This document shows, piece by piece, positions 45,890-53,716 of a stretch of DNA of 64,000 nucleotides (position 1 is its first letter; every line of letters starts with the position of its first letter). Below the pieces are notes generated by a model that searched no databases, was not told the origin of the DNA, and saw nothing but the letters and a program-made list of their open reading frames with translations. The position numbers and the translations under genes are program-made. The DNA comes from Terriglobia bacterium (GTDB lineage: Bacteria > Acidobacteriota > Terriglobia > Terriglobales > Acidobacteriaceae), in NCBI GenBank assembly GCA_020073525.1, contig JAIQFA010000008.1, forward strand, positions 37,197 to 101,196, in the 5' to 3' direction.

Positions 45890-46411
45890 CTAAGAGCTCT
45901 TTCTCTCCATCAAATACTGCTTCTTGTACCCAACATAATTTTCCACGTAGCGAAGAATGGTGTCCTCGTCTGCCTTTTCTAGCTTGCGGCGGAACTTTCC
46001 TGGAGAGCCCATCCACAGCGAATTCGGCTCCACGATCGTCTTCTCAGGAATCAAGGTGCCGGCGGCGATGATCGAGCCGGATCCAATCACGGCCCCATTC
46101 AGGATGATGCAGCCCATGCCGATGAGGCAGCGGGCTTCGATGATGCAGCCGTGGAGGATGGCATTGTGCCCGACGGTGACGTAGTCGCCGACGTACACGC
46201 CGTATTGTTCTTTCATGCCGTGCAGGACAGAGTTGTCCTGAATATTGGAGTAGTGTCCGACGCGGATCTGGTGGACGTCGCCGCGCAGGACCGCGTTCAT
46301 CCAGACGCTGGAGTGTTCGCCGACGATGACATCGCCAATGAGTTGCGCGGAGTCGTCGATGTAGGCGGTGTCGGGGAATTGCGGAGTGATGCCTTTGTAG
46401 GAGCGGATCAT
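45890..46411 (-). CDS. Gamma carbonic anhydrase-family protein
   Basis: A 173-residue protein from ATG 46411 (MIRSYKGITPQFPDTAYI), the usual start of the family. It is a left-handed beta-helix made of hexapeptide repeats (AVLRGDVHQIRVGHYSNIQDNSVLHG, TVGHNAILHGCIIEARCLIGMGCIILNGAVIG described by its HG and GMG elements). The three zinc-ligand histidines fall in NSVLHG, VGHNAILHG as in Cam/YrdA homologues. Many relatives (YrdA, PaaY) show little carbonic anhydrase activity and may act on thioesters, so the reaction is uncertain. Confidence 0.9.
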   Translation of the reverse strand: MIRSYKGITPQFPDTAYIDDSAQLIGDVIVGEHSSVWMNAVLRGDVHQIRVGHYSNIQDNSVLHGMKEQYGVYVGDYVTVGHNAILHGCIIEARCLIGMGCIILNGAVIGSGSIIAAGTLIPEKTIVEPNSLWMGSPGKFRRKLEKADEDTILRYVENYVGYKKQYLMERKSS

Positions 46412-46486
46412 GGGTTTATCAGATGCTGCTTGCGACCTGCAGGATAAAAAGTCAACATACCACGCCAGACACAGCGTTAGAAAGTT

Positions 46487-46567
46487 AACCACAAAGGACA
46501 CGAAGGAGCACGGAGGAAATCCTCAGGGGGATTTACACCTTTGTGTGACTTCGTGTCCTTTGTGGTT
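46487..46567. repeat. Long perfect hairpin, CAAAGGACACGAAG type
   Basis: Arms of 19 bp, AACCACAAAGGACACGAAG (46487-46505) and its exact complement (46549-46567), with a 43-base loop. It is in the intergenic region between divergent genes. Confidence 0.9.
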
Positions 46568-46654
46568 GATGAATCTAGGGCACTACCCTTTTGCAGAATG
46601 TGCGGACAATGGCGGAACCCTTGGCGTTGTAGAATTCGGCGGTGGGGTGACGCT

Positions 46655-48415
46655 ATGAAGCTTCGGTTGTTTCCGGTCGTGTTCGTGATGTTAAGCCTGC
46701 TGGCTCCGTCGTTGCCAGCGCAGGTCGCTTCGGCGGATCGTTCCGCGGATCTCTCCAAGTTTTTCGCCGCGTACTTTGAGGAGCGGCTGCGCGACTCGCC
46801 TGAATTTGCCACCAACGTTGGGCGGCACGAGTATGACAACCGGTGGTCGGATTTTTCCAAGGCAGGGCGCGATCGGCGGCGCGAGCATCTGGAGCAGGCT
46901 TTGGCCACTGTCGAGAAATTTTCCAGCGCCCAAACTTCACTCTCCGACCAGGATCAGTTGAGCGTGAAGCTTTTGCGCTACGATCTCCGTACGCAACTCG
47001 ATTCCCTCGACCTGGAAACCCACCTGCTTCGCGTCGGACAGATGACCGGCCTCCACAACGGCATTTATTTGGTGATCGACCGGATGCCCGCCTTCACGGT
47101 GAAGGATTGCGAGAACATCATCGCCCGGATCCATGCGGTGCCGGCGTATGTCGATCAGAACATCGAGATCATGAACGAGGCGATCGCCCATGGCATGACA
47201 CAGCCGAAAATCGTCTCCGACCTGGTCATTGAGCAGTTGACGGCGCAGGTGGGGCAGGATGCCTCAAAGACTCCGCTCCTGTTGTTCCTCAAGAAGATGC
47301 CTTCGAGCATTCCGGAGGCGGACCGCGAACGCCTGCAGAAACAGGCGACTGAGGCATTCGAAAATGACTTTCGTCCAGCGTGGCGCAAACTGCTGACTTA
47401 CATGCAGACGACATACGCTCCCAAGGTGCGGTCAGGCGTTGGCATTACGAGCATGCCGGGCGGCACGGAGGCTTACCGCGTGCTGATCCGGCGGCTGACA
47501 ACGACCAACGCGACGCCCGAGGAGATTCACAAGATCGGCTTGGCCGAGGTCGACCGGATCGAGGCAGAGATGCTGGCGATCGCGCGCCAGACAGGATTTC
47601 AAGGGTCGGTTAGTGAACTCGAGGTCAAGCTGGCCAATGATCCGGAACAGAAATTTCATTCGAAGGACGAGATGCTGGCGTACTGCCGGAATGCGGCGAA
47701 GACCATTGAGCCGGAACTGCCCAACCAGTTCAAACATATTCCCATGCTGCTGTATGGGATTCGCGCAATTCCTGAAGATCGCGAGCAGGCGACCGCGTCG
47801 AATGCGCAGGCTCCGATGCCGGATGGCAGCGCCCCCGGCTGGTTCAACCTGCGCGCCTACCAGCCCGAGAAGCAGGTGAAGTACGACAAGGAGTCGCTAG
47901 TGCTTCACGAAGCCGTGCCGGGACACATTTTTCAGGGATCGCTGGCGCGCTCGCTAAAGCAGTTGCCGGAATTCCGCAAGTTCTATGGCAATAGCGCGTA
48001 TGCGGAAGGCTGGGCACTCTATGCCGAGTCGCTTGGGACGCAGTTGGGAGTTTACAAGGATCCGTACAGCCGCTTCGGCCAACTGGCAAGCGAGCGTTTT
48101 CGCGCGGCTCGCCTGGTGATCGATACCGGAATTCACTCCATGGGATGGACGCGGGAGCAGGCGCAGGAATATTTGAAGGCGCACGCTCCGACGCAGGCGC
48201 AGTCCGAAGTCGACCGCTACATCAGTTGGCCGGCGCAGGCCCTTTCCTACAAAACGGGACAGTTGAAGATCGTGGAGCTTCGCAAGAAGGCAGAGCAAAA
48301 GCTGGGGCCAAAGTTCGATGTCCGCGACTTTCACGACGCCGTCTTGCGCGATGGATCGCTGCCGCTGGAGTTGTTGGAGGAAGAAGTGGGAAAATATATC
48401 GCGACCGGGCAATGA
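46655..48415 (+). CDS. Secreted DUF885 peptidase-like protein
   Basis: 586 residues from ATG 46655 (MKLRLFPVVFVMLSLLAPSLPAQ, signal peptide), preceded by GGGGTGA; the frame extends to 46541 through the repeat. DUF885 hallmarks are present: PEFATNVGRHEYDNRW near the start, a HEAVPGHIFQ motif in LVLHEAVPGHIFQGSLAR, and EGWALYAE later, which together resemble a zinc-binding carboxypeptidase-like active site. The family contains proposed metallopeptidases, and the HExxxxH-type motif supports that, but the substrate is unknown. Confidence 0.88.
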   Translation: MKLRLFPVVFVMLSLLAPSLPAQVASADRSADLSKFFAAYFEERLRDSPEFATNVGRHEYDNRWSDFSKAGRDRRREHLEQALATVEKFSSAQTSLSDQDQLSVKLLRYDLRTQLDSLDLETHLLRVGQMTGLHNGIYLVIDRMPAFTVKDCENIIARIHAVPAYVDQNIEIMNEAIAHGMTQPKIVSDLVIEQLTAQVGQDASKTPLLLFLKKMPSSIPEADRERLQKQATEAFENDFRPAWRKLLTYMQTTYAPKVRSGVGITSMPGGTEAYRVLIRRLTTTNATPEEIHKIGLAEVDRIEAEMLAIARQTGFQGSVSELEVKLANDPEQKFHSKDEMLAYCRNAAKTIEPELPNQFKHIPMLLYGIRAIPEDREQATASNAQAPMPDGSAPGWFNLRAYQPEKQVKYDKESLVLHEAVPGHIFQGSLARSLKQLPEFRKFYGNSAYAEGWALYAESLGTQLGVYKDPYSRFGQLASERFRAARLVIDTGIHSMGWTREQAQEYLKAHAPTQAQSEVDRYISWPAQALSYKTGQLKIVELRKKAEQKLGPKFDVRDFHDAVLRDGSLPLELLEEEVGKYIATGQ

Positions 48416-48617
48416 GGAGTAGATCGCTGCCCGTTCGCAGTTGGTTGTTGTGCACTCGACAAAGACAGTTGATGTGATCGTCCACCGATCTAGTTGTTGG
48501 TTACTTCCGTGACCAATCCTCAGTGCCAAAATCACATATAGGCACGCGTGACACTCATATCATTAGGCAGCGTCGAGGAACCTTTTGCTCCGCCCGAAGG
48601 TCTAAATAGATGTACCT

Positions 48618-49757
48618 GTGCTGCGGTCGATGCGGATCGGCATCACAGCTGAATCAGGAGGAAGCTCGATTCGAACCGAGGCACCTTCGGCGAAGACAAG
48701 AACGACCCTGCCCCTTCTGGTGTGGGTCGGCGGCATTCTGATTCTTGTCAGCCTTTCGACCTTTTTCGCAACGCATCGCTGGATGAGTTCGCGCACCTTC
48801 ACCGCACTGAACATCCCAATTTCGCTGGCGAAGGGTCACGTCGACTCCGGGCCCTTCAAGATCAATCTCAGAAGCGAGTACCGAGTCGACATAGATACTG
48901 GTTGGGAATCGTACTTTGATCCGAATTGTCCTTCCTACGACCGGGTTAACGCGTACTGGTTCCTTTACAAGGACGGACACGTCGTTGCGAAATGGCTTGA
49001 ATCGACGCCCTATACCTATTTAGGCGGTTTCGATAGCGAAAACGGTACGTATCGGCTCAATTTGGAGGTGGTGTCGGACACTGCGTGCCTTAATCCGGGA
49101 CGCCCAAGATTGCTCGTCTACACGGACAAAGGTGTGTATGAAGACTACGCTACACCGATATTGTGGGTTTCGGCGTTTGGCGTCGCCCTTGGCGCGAGTT
49201 TAGTAGTTCTAGGGTTTGTTGCGTTCTCAGCGGAGTTTTATCCCCGAAGCATGCGGATTTGGAACGCTGAGAGCGTCGGTCAGTACTTTCAGTGGGCCCA
49301 AAAACATCCGTTGAGGAAACAATTTTCTTCACCACCAGCATTCGCCCTGCTGGCGGTACCCTGTCTGCTTGTTCCGATCATCGGTTTCATGATCTTGTTG
49401 CAGCCATATCCGTCGAAGGGACTGTATGTTTGGTTGCTGAAGCCCGGCGCCTTGGATGCGGCCAACGATCCGCTAAGCCAGCCCGTTGTCGTTCAAGTAC
49501 TGGATGCCGGACCGGGAGCGACACCTGCTGTGTACGTGAACTCGAAAGCCACCACATGGACAAGACTGAGTAGCGATTTAAAAGATGAACTCAAGCTCTG
49601 TCCGAAGTGGGTTGTGTACGTCGAAGCAGATCCCAGTGTGGCATGGGCGGATGCCGTAAACGTGACAGATGTCGCTAAGGGACTCCATGCGAGGGTCGTT
49701 TTGTTGACGTCGAAACCTTCCCTAAAGTCGAGAGGGCTGAACGCACCGGCAGAATGA
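48618..49757 (+). CDS. Membrane protein with ExbD/TolR-like C-terminal domain
   Basis: Up to 379 residues (GTG 48618; ATG 48630 is an alternative, no clear ribosome site). Predicted helices are near 33-52 (TLPLLVWVGGILILVSLSTFFA), 180-205 (ILWVSAFGVALGASLVVLGFV) and 245-265 (ALLAVPCLLVPIIGFMILLQP). The C-terminal 90 residues read VVVQVLDAGPGATPAVYVNSK ... LSSDLKDELKLCPKWVVYVEADPSVAWADAVNVTDVAKGL ... VVLLTSK. This is the ExbD/TolR periplasmic fold (V.V...G..Y.N....L...L......V.I.AD....Y..VV...D..K..G..V.L.T). ExbD proteins normally have one helix and about 140 residues, so this is an unusual fusion. Confidence 0.65.
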   Translation: MLRSMRIGITAESGGSSIRTEAPSAKTRTTLPLLVWVGGILILVSLSTFFATHRWMSSRTFTALNIPISLAKGHVDSGPFKINLRSEYRVDIDTGWESYFDPNCPSYDRVNAYWFLYKDGHVVAKWLESTPYTYLGGFDSENGTYRLNLEVVSDTACLNPGRPRLLVYTDKGVYEDYATPILWVSAFGVALGASLVVLGFVAFSAEFYPRSMRIWNAESVGQYFQWAQKHPLRKQFSSPPAFALLAVPCLLVPIIGFMILLQPYPSKGLYVWLLKPGALDAANDPLSQPVVVQVLDAGPGATPAVYVNSKATTWTRLSSDLKDELKLCPKWVVYVEADPSVAWADAVNVTDVAKGLHARVVLLTSKPSLKSRGLNAPAE

Positions 49758-50150
49758 ACAATGGTCATCCCCTGGTTTACGGCGGGTGGCCGACCTCCGG
49801 CGCGAGTCTGATGCGGGTTCTCATTCAGCGGTGACCGAGAAACAACTGGGGGTGCGCCCCTGCTCGCGCTGTTCGAGAAGGGGCCCGCCTAACCGCCGAC
49901 GCCATCGGGTTCTTACCCAGCCGCCGGTCGCACCTTCATAGTGGGGTTCTACTTACGAGCCGCAGAAGTTGGCCACCCGCCCTGTGTCGAAGGGGTGGGA
50001 TTCCACCTCCTCCATCCGCCTCCCACCAAACCTTGTCATGCTGAGCGGAGCACGGACTTCACGAAGTGAAGCCCATGCGGAGTCGAAGCACCCCTACATC
50101 CTTTCCTCATCGAGGACCACCCGCCTTATACAATTGATTGGAGGTGCGAC
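49758..50150. other. 393-base intergenic region with a dispersed repeat
   Basis: No convincing gene. Around 50034-50097 lies GTCATGCTGAGCGGAGC ... GCGGAGTCGAAGCACCCC, enclosing the palindrome CTTCACGAAGTGAAG, which resembles a widespread bacterial intergenic element. The rest shows only GC-rich sequence with small stems. Confidence 0.45.
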
Positions 50151-50519
50151 ATGGCACGTGAAGTCTTGCTGATCGGCATCCTGAGTTCTCTGATCGCTGC
50201 GTTGTTAGCAGCAGTGTCCGTGAAGATTTTTCCAACCCTCAGGGCCTTGTGGGCGGGGATGCGCCCCTTATCTGTGGGAGACACTGTGTCGTGGAATAAT
50301 GGAAACTATTTGATTACTGAGACAAGAGGAGGCATGTTCACTTACCAATACAAACTAGTGAATTTCCATGGCATCAATCCATTCCTTCTGCCGGCGATCT
50401 GCTTTGACCCGAAATTGGCGGGCGACGCAATGCCATTTTGGTACAAGGCAAGCAACGGCCGCTGCTACCTAAAGAAAACCGGGCATCCGAGATTGGAATT
50501 GAAACTCCCTCTTCCCTAA
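50151..50519 (+). CDS. Unknown small membrane-anchored protein
   Basis: A 122-residue protein, ATG 50151 four bases after GGAGGTG, so translation is well supported. One N-terminal membrane helix (VLLIGILSSLIAALLAAVSVKIF) is followed by a soluble domain with PLSVGDTVSWNNGNYLITE, ICFDPKLAGDAMPFWYKASNG. The VGDTV/YLITE pattern suggests a small beta-barrel, but no family is recognised. First of four closely spaced unknown genes. Confidence 0.6.
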   Translation: MAREVLLIGILSSLIAALLAAVSVKIFPTLRALWAGMRPLSVGDTVSWNNGNYLITETRGGMFTYQYKLVNFHGINPFLLPAICFDPKLAGDAMPFWYKASNGRCYLKKTGHPRLELKLPLP

Positions 50520-50550
50520 TACCACATGATGAGATAGTCGATCTGACCCA

Positions 50551-51417
50551 ATGACGATGTCCGCTCCATCAACGGAATCCCTGGTTCGGTTGTTATTCGC
50601 CGTCGGTGGCGTTGTTACCGGCGTAGCATCCACAGTGGCGGGTTCGTGGATCAGCAGCAAAATTCATGTATACCACGAGAGTAGGAAAGCACACCTGGAC
50701 GAGATCAAGCAGAAAGTTCTGGTGTCGTTTAGTGAAGTCCTTATTCGCCAATACGCAGGTCTAGTTACACACAAGTCTTTCGTCGTTGTTGAGAAGTGGG
50801 GCACGCGCAGACGCAAAGAGGCCGCGAGTGTAACTGAGCACCAGACTGAGGAGGGGCCGTCCCTGCTGCCCGTATTGCCCGACATAAAAGAATGCGTTGA
50901 TGCGGCACTGTATGCCGATGCGCGAAGAAGACATTTTCTCAAACTGGTGCTGCACGTTGAGCGTTTTGACGAGGCCTGGCGGACACACGCGAATAAATGT
51001 CATGCGTGGGTGGTGCGCCTTTCACAAGATATCCTAGCGAAGAGTAGATTGGAGCCTTTTCCGACGGCGACCTACGACACAGCCTACGTCGACCACTATA
51101 AGTTAGGCCTATTCATTTACAGGCGTTTGTTTTGTGTCGGGCAGCACTCGCTGTTTAAGCGCAGCCTCAATTCCCCTCCGTCCGCTTGGGTTTTGGAAGG
51201 GTTCGAGGGGGCATCGGCGCAAGGCACTGAGCAGGAGTTGGAAGCGCTCATTACCGTGCTTAACAAACTCATTGCCGAGGAAAGAAATACGGCCGATCGG
51301 CTTCTGGCAGACGCTCGCGTTCTGGAACAGAGTCTTGCGTCGCTGGGGGCAGAACTTAACTACGCTATCGCTTATCGGCGCCTGCGCAACAGATGCGATC
51401 TGGTGCCTTTCTTTTGA
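50551..51417 (+). CDS. Unknown membrane-anchored helical protein
   Basis: A 288-residue protein, 31 bases after the previous gene. One N-terminal helix (about 10-35, LVRLLFAVGGVVTGVASTVAG) is followed by about 250 mostly helical cytoplasmic residues with Glu/Lys/Arg-rich segments and a probable coiled coil at the end (TEQELEALITVLNKLIAEERNTADRLLADARVLEQ). No enzymatic motif is evident. The start could be ATG 50551 or ATG 50557; no clear ribosome site. Function unknown. Confidence 0.55.
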   Translation: MTMSAPSTESLVRLLFAVGGVVTGVASTVAGSWISSKIHVYHESRKAHLDEIKQKVLVSFSEVLIRQYAGLVTHKSFVVVEKWGTRRRKEAASVTEHQTEEGPSLLPVLPDIKECVDAALYADARRRHFLKLVLHVERFDEAWRTHANKCHAWVVRLSQDILAKSRLEPFPTATYDTAYVDHYKLGLFIYRRLFCVGQHSLFKRSLNSPPSAWVLEGFEGASAQGTEQELEALITVLNKLIAEERNTADRLLADARVLEQSLASLGAELNYAIAYRRLRNRCDLVPFF

Positions 51418-51438
51418 AATGACGGGAAGGAATCGGCA

Positions 51439-51765
51439 TTGACGCAGGCTACCCCCTTCTGGTCTTTAGGTGAAGCGAGTTTTCAAAGGACCCGTTCGTG
51501 GCTTCACACGGGCCATGTATTTCGCCAGGCGTATATTCCACACCTTTCCCACAGCCACCTACGCTTACTACTGGTTTTTTCGGTTCCAATTTTGGTATGG
51601 TCGGGCCAGATGAGGCAACTTAACAAGATCGACCTGCTTGAGCGAAGGTTCGAAGAGTATGTCACCGTGTCCAAGCGGGCGGCGTTCACTCTGCTTGATG
51701 CCGTGATTTACCTCGCTGGACTTTACACAATGATCAAAACCATTTTCCATCTAGAAAGTCATTAA
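51439..51765 (+). CDS. Unknown small membrane protein
   Basis: A 108-residue protein starting at TTG 51439, six bases after GGAAGGAA. Two hydrophobic stretches (LRLLLVFSVPILVWSG and AAFTLLDAVIYLAGLYTMI) flank a charged helix (LNKIDLLERRFEEYVTVSKR). It lies 21 bases after the preceding gene and 2 bases before the next, supporting an operon. No family recognised. Confidence 0.5.
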   Translation: MTQATPFWSLGEASFQRTRSWLHTGHVFRQAYIPHLSHSHLRLLLVFSVPILVWSGQMRQLNKIDLLERRFEEYVTVSKRAAFTLLDAVIYLAGLYTMIKTIFHLESH

Positions 51766-51767
51766 CT

Positions 51768-52163
51768 ATGGGAATAGTGCAGAACTCGCTTGAGGTCGTA
51801 AAACTCGCTGCCAAGTTCGCCAACCCTGAACTCATTGAACGAGTCACCGCTCTGAACGAGCAGGTTCTAGAACTCAGCAGCAAGAATGTAGAGTTTCAAG
51901 AGCAGGTCTTTCAGCTGGAGAAACAGCTGCAGCAAGCAAACGACAAACTCAGACTCATAGGGGAAACGGAGCGAAGAGAGGGCTTCATCTACTTGAAGAC
52001 TGAACCCGAGCCCTGTTGTCCGAGATGCTTTGACGTGGACAGGGTGTTGGTGCGTATCGTCAAGACCAAACTACAGCCAGCTGGCTACAGGTTCATGTGC
52101 CCAGAATGCGAGACTGTCTTTGCGGCATACCCGAAGGGTCTAGCTGGTGCTCCAATATCGTGA
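51768..52163 (+). CDS. Coiled-coil protein with zinc ribbon
   Basis: A 131-residue protein, 2 bases after the preceding stop codon. Residues 20-65 form a coiled coil (ERVTALNEQVLELSSKNVEFQEQVFQLEKQLQQANDKL); residues 80-120 hold a two-pair cysteine motif, CCPRC and MCPEC, spaced about 25 residues apart, consistent with a zinc ribbon. Proteins of this shape often bind nucleic acid or mediate assembly. Function unknown. Last of the four-gene run. Confidence 0.65.
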   Translation: MGIVQNSLEVVKLAAKFANPELIERVTALNEQVLELSSKNVEFQEQVFQLEKQLQQANDKLRLIGETERREGFIYLKTEPEPCCPRCFDVDRVLVRIVKTKLQPAGYRFMCPECETVFAAYPKGLAGAPIS

Positions 52164-52233
52164 TAGCAGGGCGTGCCACTTCTGACGTTTTCAAGAGTGG
52201 CCCGCCCAACTGACTCCCAAAGAGTTATCTACC

Positions 52234-52527
52234 CTAGCGCGATTGCCAGCGCCTCGGATTGCGCCTGCCGTGGAAGCAAGCGATCACCACAATCCGATGC
52301 TCTTGCACCTCGAAGAATATGCCATAGGGGAAGCGCCGAACTCCCGCACGGCGGCGGTTCCGATAGACAGCAGGAAACTGCAATGGATGTTCCGTGATCG
52401 TGTCAACCGTAGTCTCCACCGCCAGCGCGAAACGGTCGCCAAGTTCTGGGCGAATCCTGTCATACCATGCCCGCGCTTCCTGTAGATCCTCGTTCGCCTC
52501 TGGTATCCAGACGACAGGGAGTATCAC
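52234..52527 (-). CDS. RelE/ParE-family toxin
   Basis: About 97 residues from GTG 52527, whose start overlaps the antitoxin stop as GTGA; a longer frame to 52563 would overlap the antitoxin by 40 bases. Layout as in RelE/ParE proteins: helices (IPEANEDLQEARAWYDRIRPELGDRFALAV) and sheet (RRFPYGIFFEVQEHRIVVIACFHGRRNPRRW). Which cellular target is poisoned is unknown. Confidence 0.87.
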   Translation of the reverse strand: MILPVVWIPEANEDLQEARAWYDRIRPELGDRFALAVETTVDTITEHPLQFPAVYRNRRRAGVRRFPYGIFFEVQEHRIVVIACFHGRRNPRRWQSR

Positions 52528-52736
52528 GGTTTCTTGAACAGGTCCGCCCTGACTTTCTGCCATGGGATAACATCGGATGGGTTCTGCTCATGCCTGGCGA
52601 TTCGGTAATCAAGCTCCGCCCGTTGCGCATCCGTCAGCGATAATGCGTCCGCTTCCAGGCTTTCCCAGACCGTATCCAGCAGTTCTGCCTTCTCCGCAGC
52701 CGAGAGGCTGTTGATCTGGCTTCGCAAGTCGCTCAT
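52524..52736 (-). CDS. Antitoxin (addiction-module component family)
   Basis: A 70-residue acidic protein with GGAGG three bases before ATG 52736. SLSAAEKAELLDTVWESLEADALSLTDAQRAELDYRIARHEQNP is the addiction-module component signature. It encodes the partner of the toxin that overlaps its end, and would neutralise it and probably autoregulate the pair. Confidence 0.87.
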   Translation of the reverse strand: MSDLRSQINSLSAAEKAELLDTVWESLEADALSLTDAQRAELDYRIARHEQNPSDVIPWQKVRADLFKKP

Positions 52737-53315
52737 ACGCCTCCAAGGCTAGCTTGCTTTCCTCACTCATGCAAGGCGAGATGTTCCGCGGCGGGCGGGT
52801 GGCATCCTTTGCGTTCATTGCAAAGGGTGGGCATTCCGACCGCATGCAGCGAGTTTCCGAATCGCCCCAATTTTTTCATCACAATCAGACAGTGTGCCCC
52901 ATCACAGACTTCAATCTCTCCCGATGCGAAAATGAATGCCTGATCGACCCGTGTCGAGGTGTGTCTGTCCCCCAGGAGACAGCACAATCGAACTACCAAG
53001 CCCCACGAGCCGGTCACTCTTTGATAACCGAAGTTGGTGCGCTGAGCGGGGAGTCATCCCGCACCGAAACCCTGTACAAGACGAAAATACGAGCTAAGTC
53101 CCTATTCCTCTATTATTTCCATATAAGTCCTTATTCTTGTATTATCTACGGCTAACCCTATGATTTTAAAAGTATAAAAAATAGGGGGGGGAGGGGGGGT
53201 ACCACCAGTTGACAATGCTTAGACAATAAAAGCTGAAACGATCACGCCGACCAGGCGGGCGCCCAAATCTGACAATTGTCATGCGATACTCGTCGATGAA
53301 TCGACCAGATTCGCA
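52737..53315. other. 579-base region: AT-rich segment and G-tract, no convincing gene
   Basis: Short frames on both strands lack ribosome sites and recognisable motifs. Features seen: CTGTC/GACAG stem near 52964; an AT-rich block with an imperfect direct repeat (about 53095-53150); G8-A-G7 at 53184-53199; and the 12-bp palindrome TGACAATTGTCA at 53270-53281. Confidence 0.5.
53184..53199 (+). other. G-tract (G8-A-G7)
   Basis: Eight G, one A, seven G, next to an AT-rich stretch that is unlike the surrounding GC-rich DNA. It could form a quadruplex and is prone to slippage. Confidence 0.9.
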
Positions 53316-53705
53316 ATGAAACCGTCAGACTTCCGCAGAATTGCCCTAAGCCTCGAAGGCGCAGAGGAAAGCTCCCACATGGGAGCGCCCGACTTCCGTG
53401 TCGGAGGCAGGATCTTCGCCACGCTTGCCTCGCAGAAAGAGGGCTACGGCAACTTGATGCTCACGCCCGAGCAGCAGGCGGAATTTGTCCGGGAGTTGCC
53501 GGAAGTTTTCCTGCCGATTCATGGCGGATGGGGAAGGATGGGCATGACCCACATCCGCCTCGCGCAAGCGAACGAAGACGTGCTGGCCGGTGCTCTCCGC
53601 GCGGCATGGATGCTTCGGGTGGAAAAGAACATGGGCACGGCAAAGAAGAAGCGCAAAAGCGCGGGCAGAGCGTCTCCGGGCAAACCCACAAAGAAACGTG
53701 ATTAA
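53316..53705 (+). CDS. MmcQ/YjbR-family protein
   Basis: A 129-residue protein. The YjbR double-wing fold is recognised from FRRIALSLEGAEESSHMGAPDFRVGGRIFATLAS near the start and the HGGWGRMGMTHIRLAQANEDVL region. Members bind DNA in some cases, but their role is poorly known. The tail is Lys-rich (GTAKKKRKSAGRASPGKPTKKRD), which would favour nucleic-acid binding. No ribosome site is evident before ATG 53316. Confidence 0.8.
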   Translation: MKPSDFRRIALSLEGAEESSHMGAPDFRVGGRIFATLASQKEGYGNLMLTPEQQAEFVRELPEVFLPIHGGWGRMGMTHIRLAQANEDVLAGALRAAWMLRVEKNMGTAKKKRKSAGRASPGKPTKKRD

Positions 53706-53716
53706 ATTCAGAGGTC

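Noticed and set aside
52754..53155. 133-codon frame and a minus-strand counterpart (52763-53017)
   Set aside because: No ribosome site, no motif, and overlapping frames on opposite strands give no reason to prefer either.
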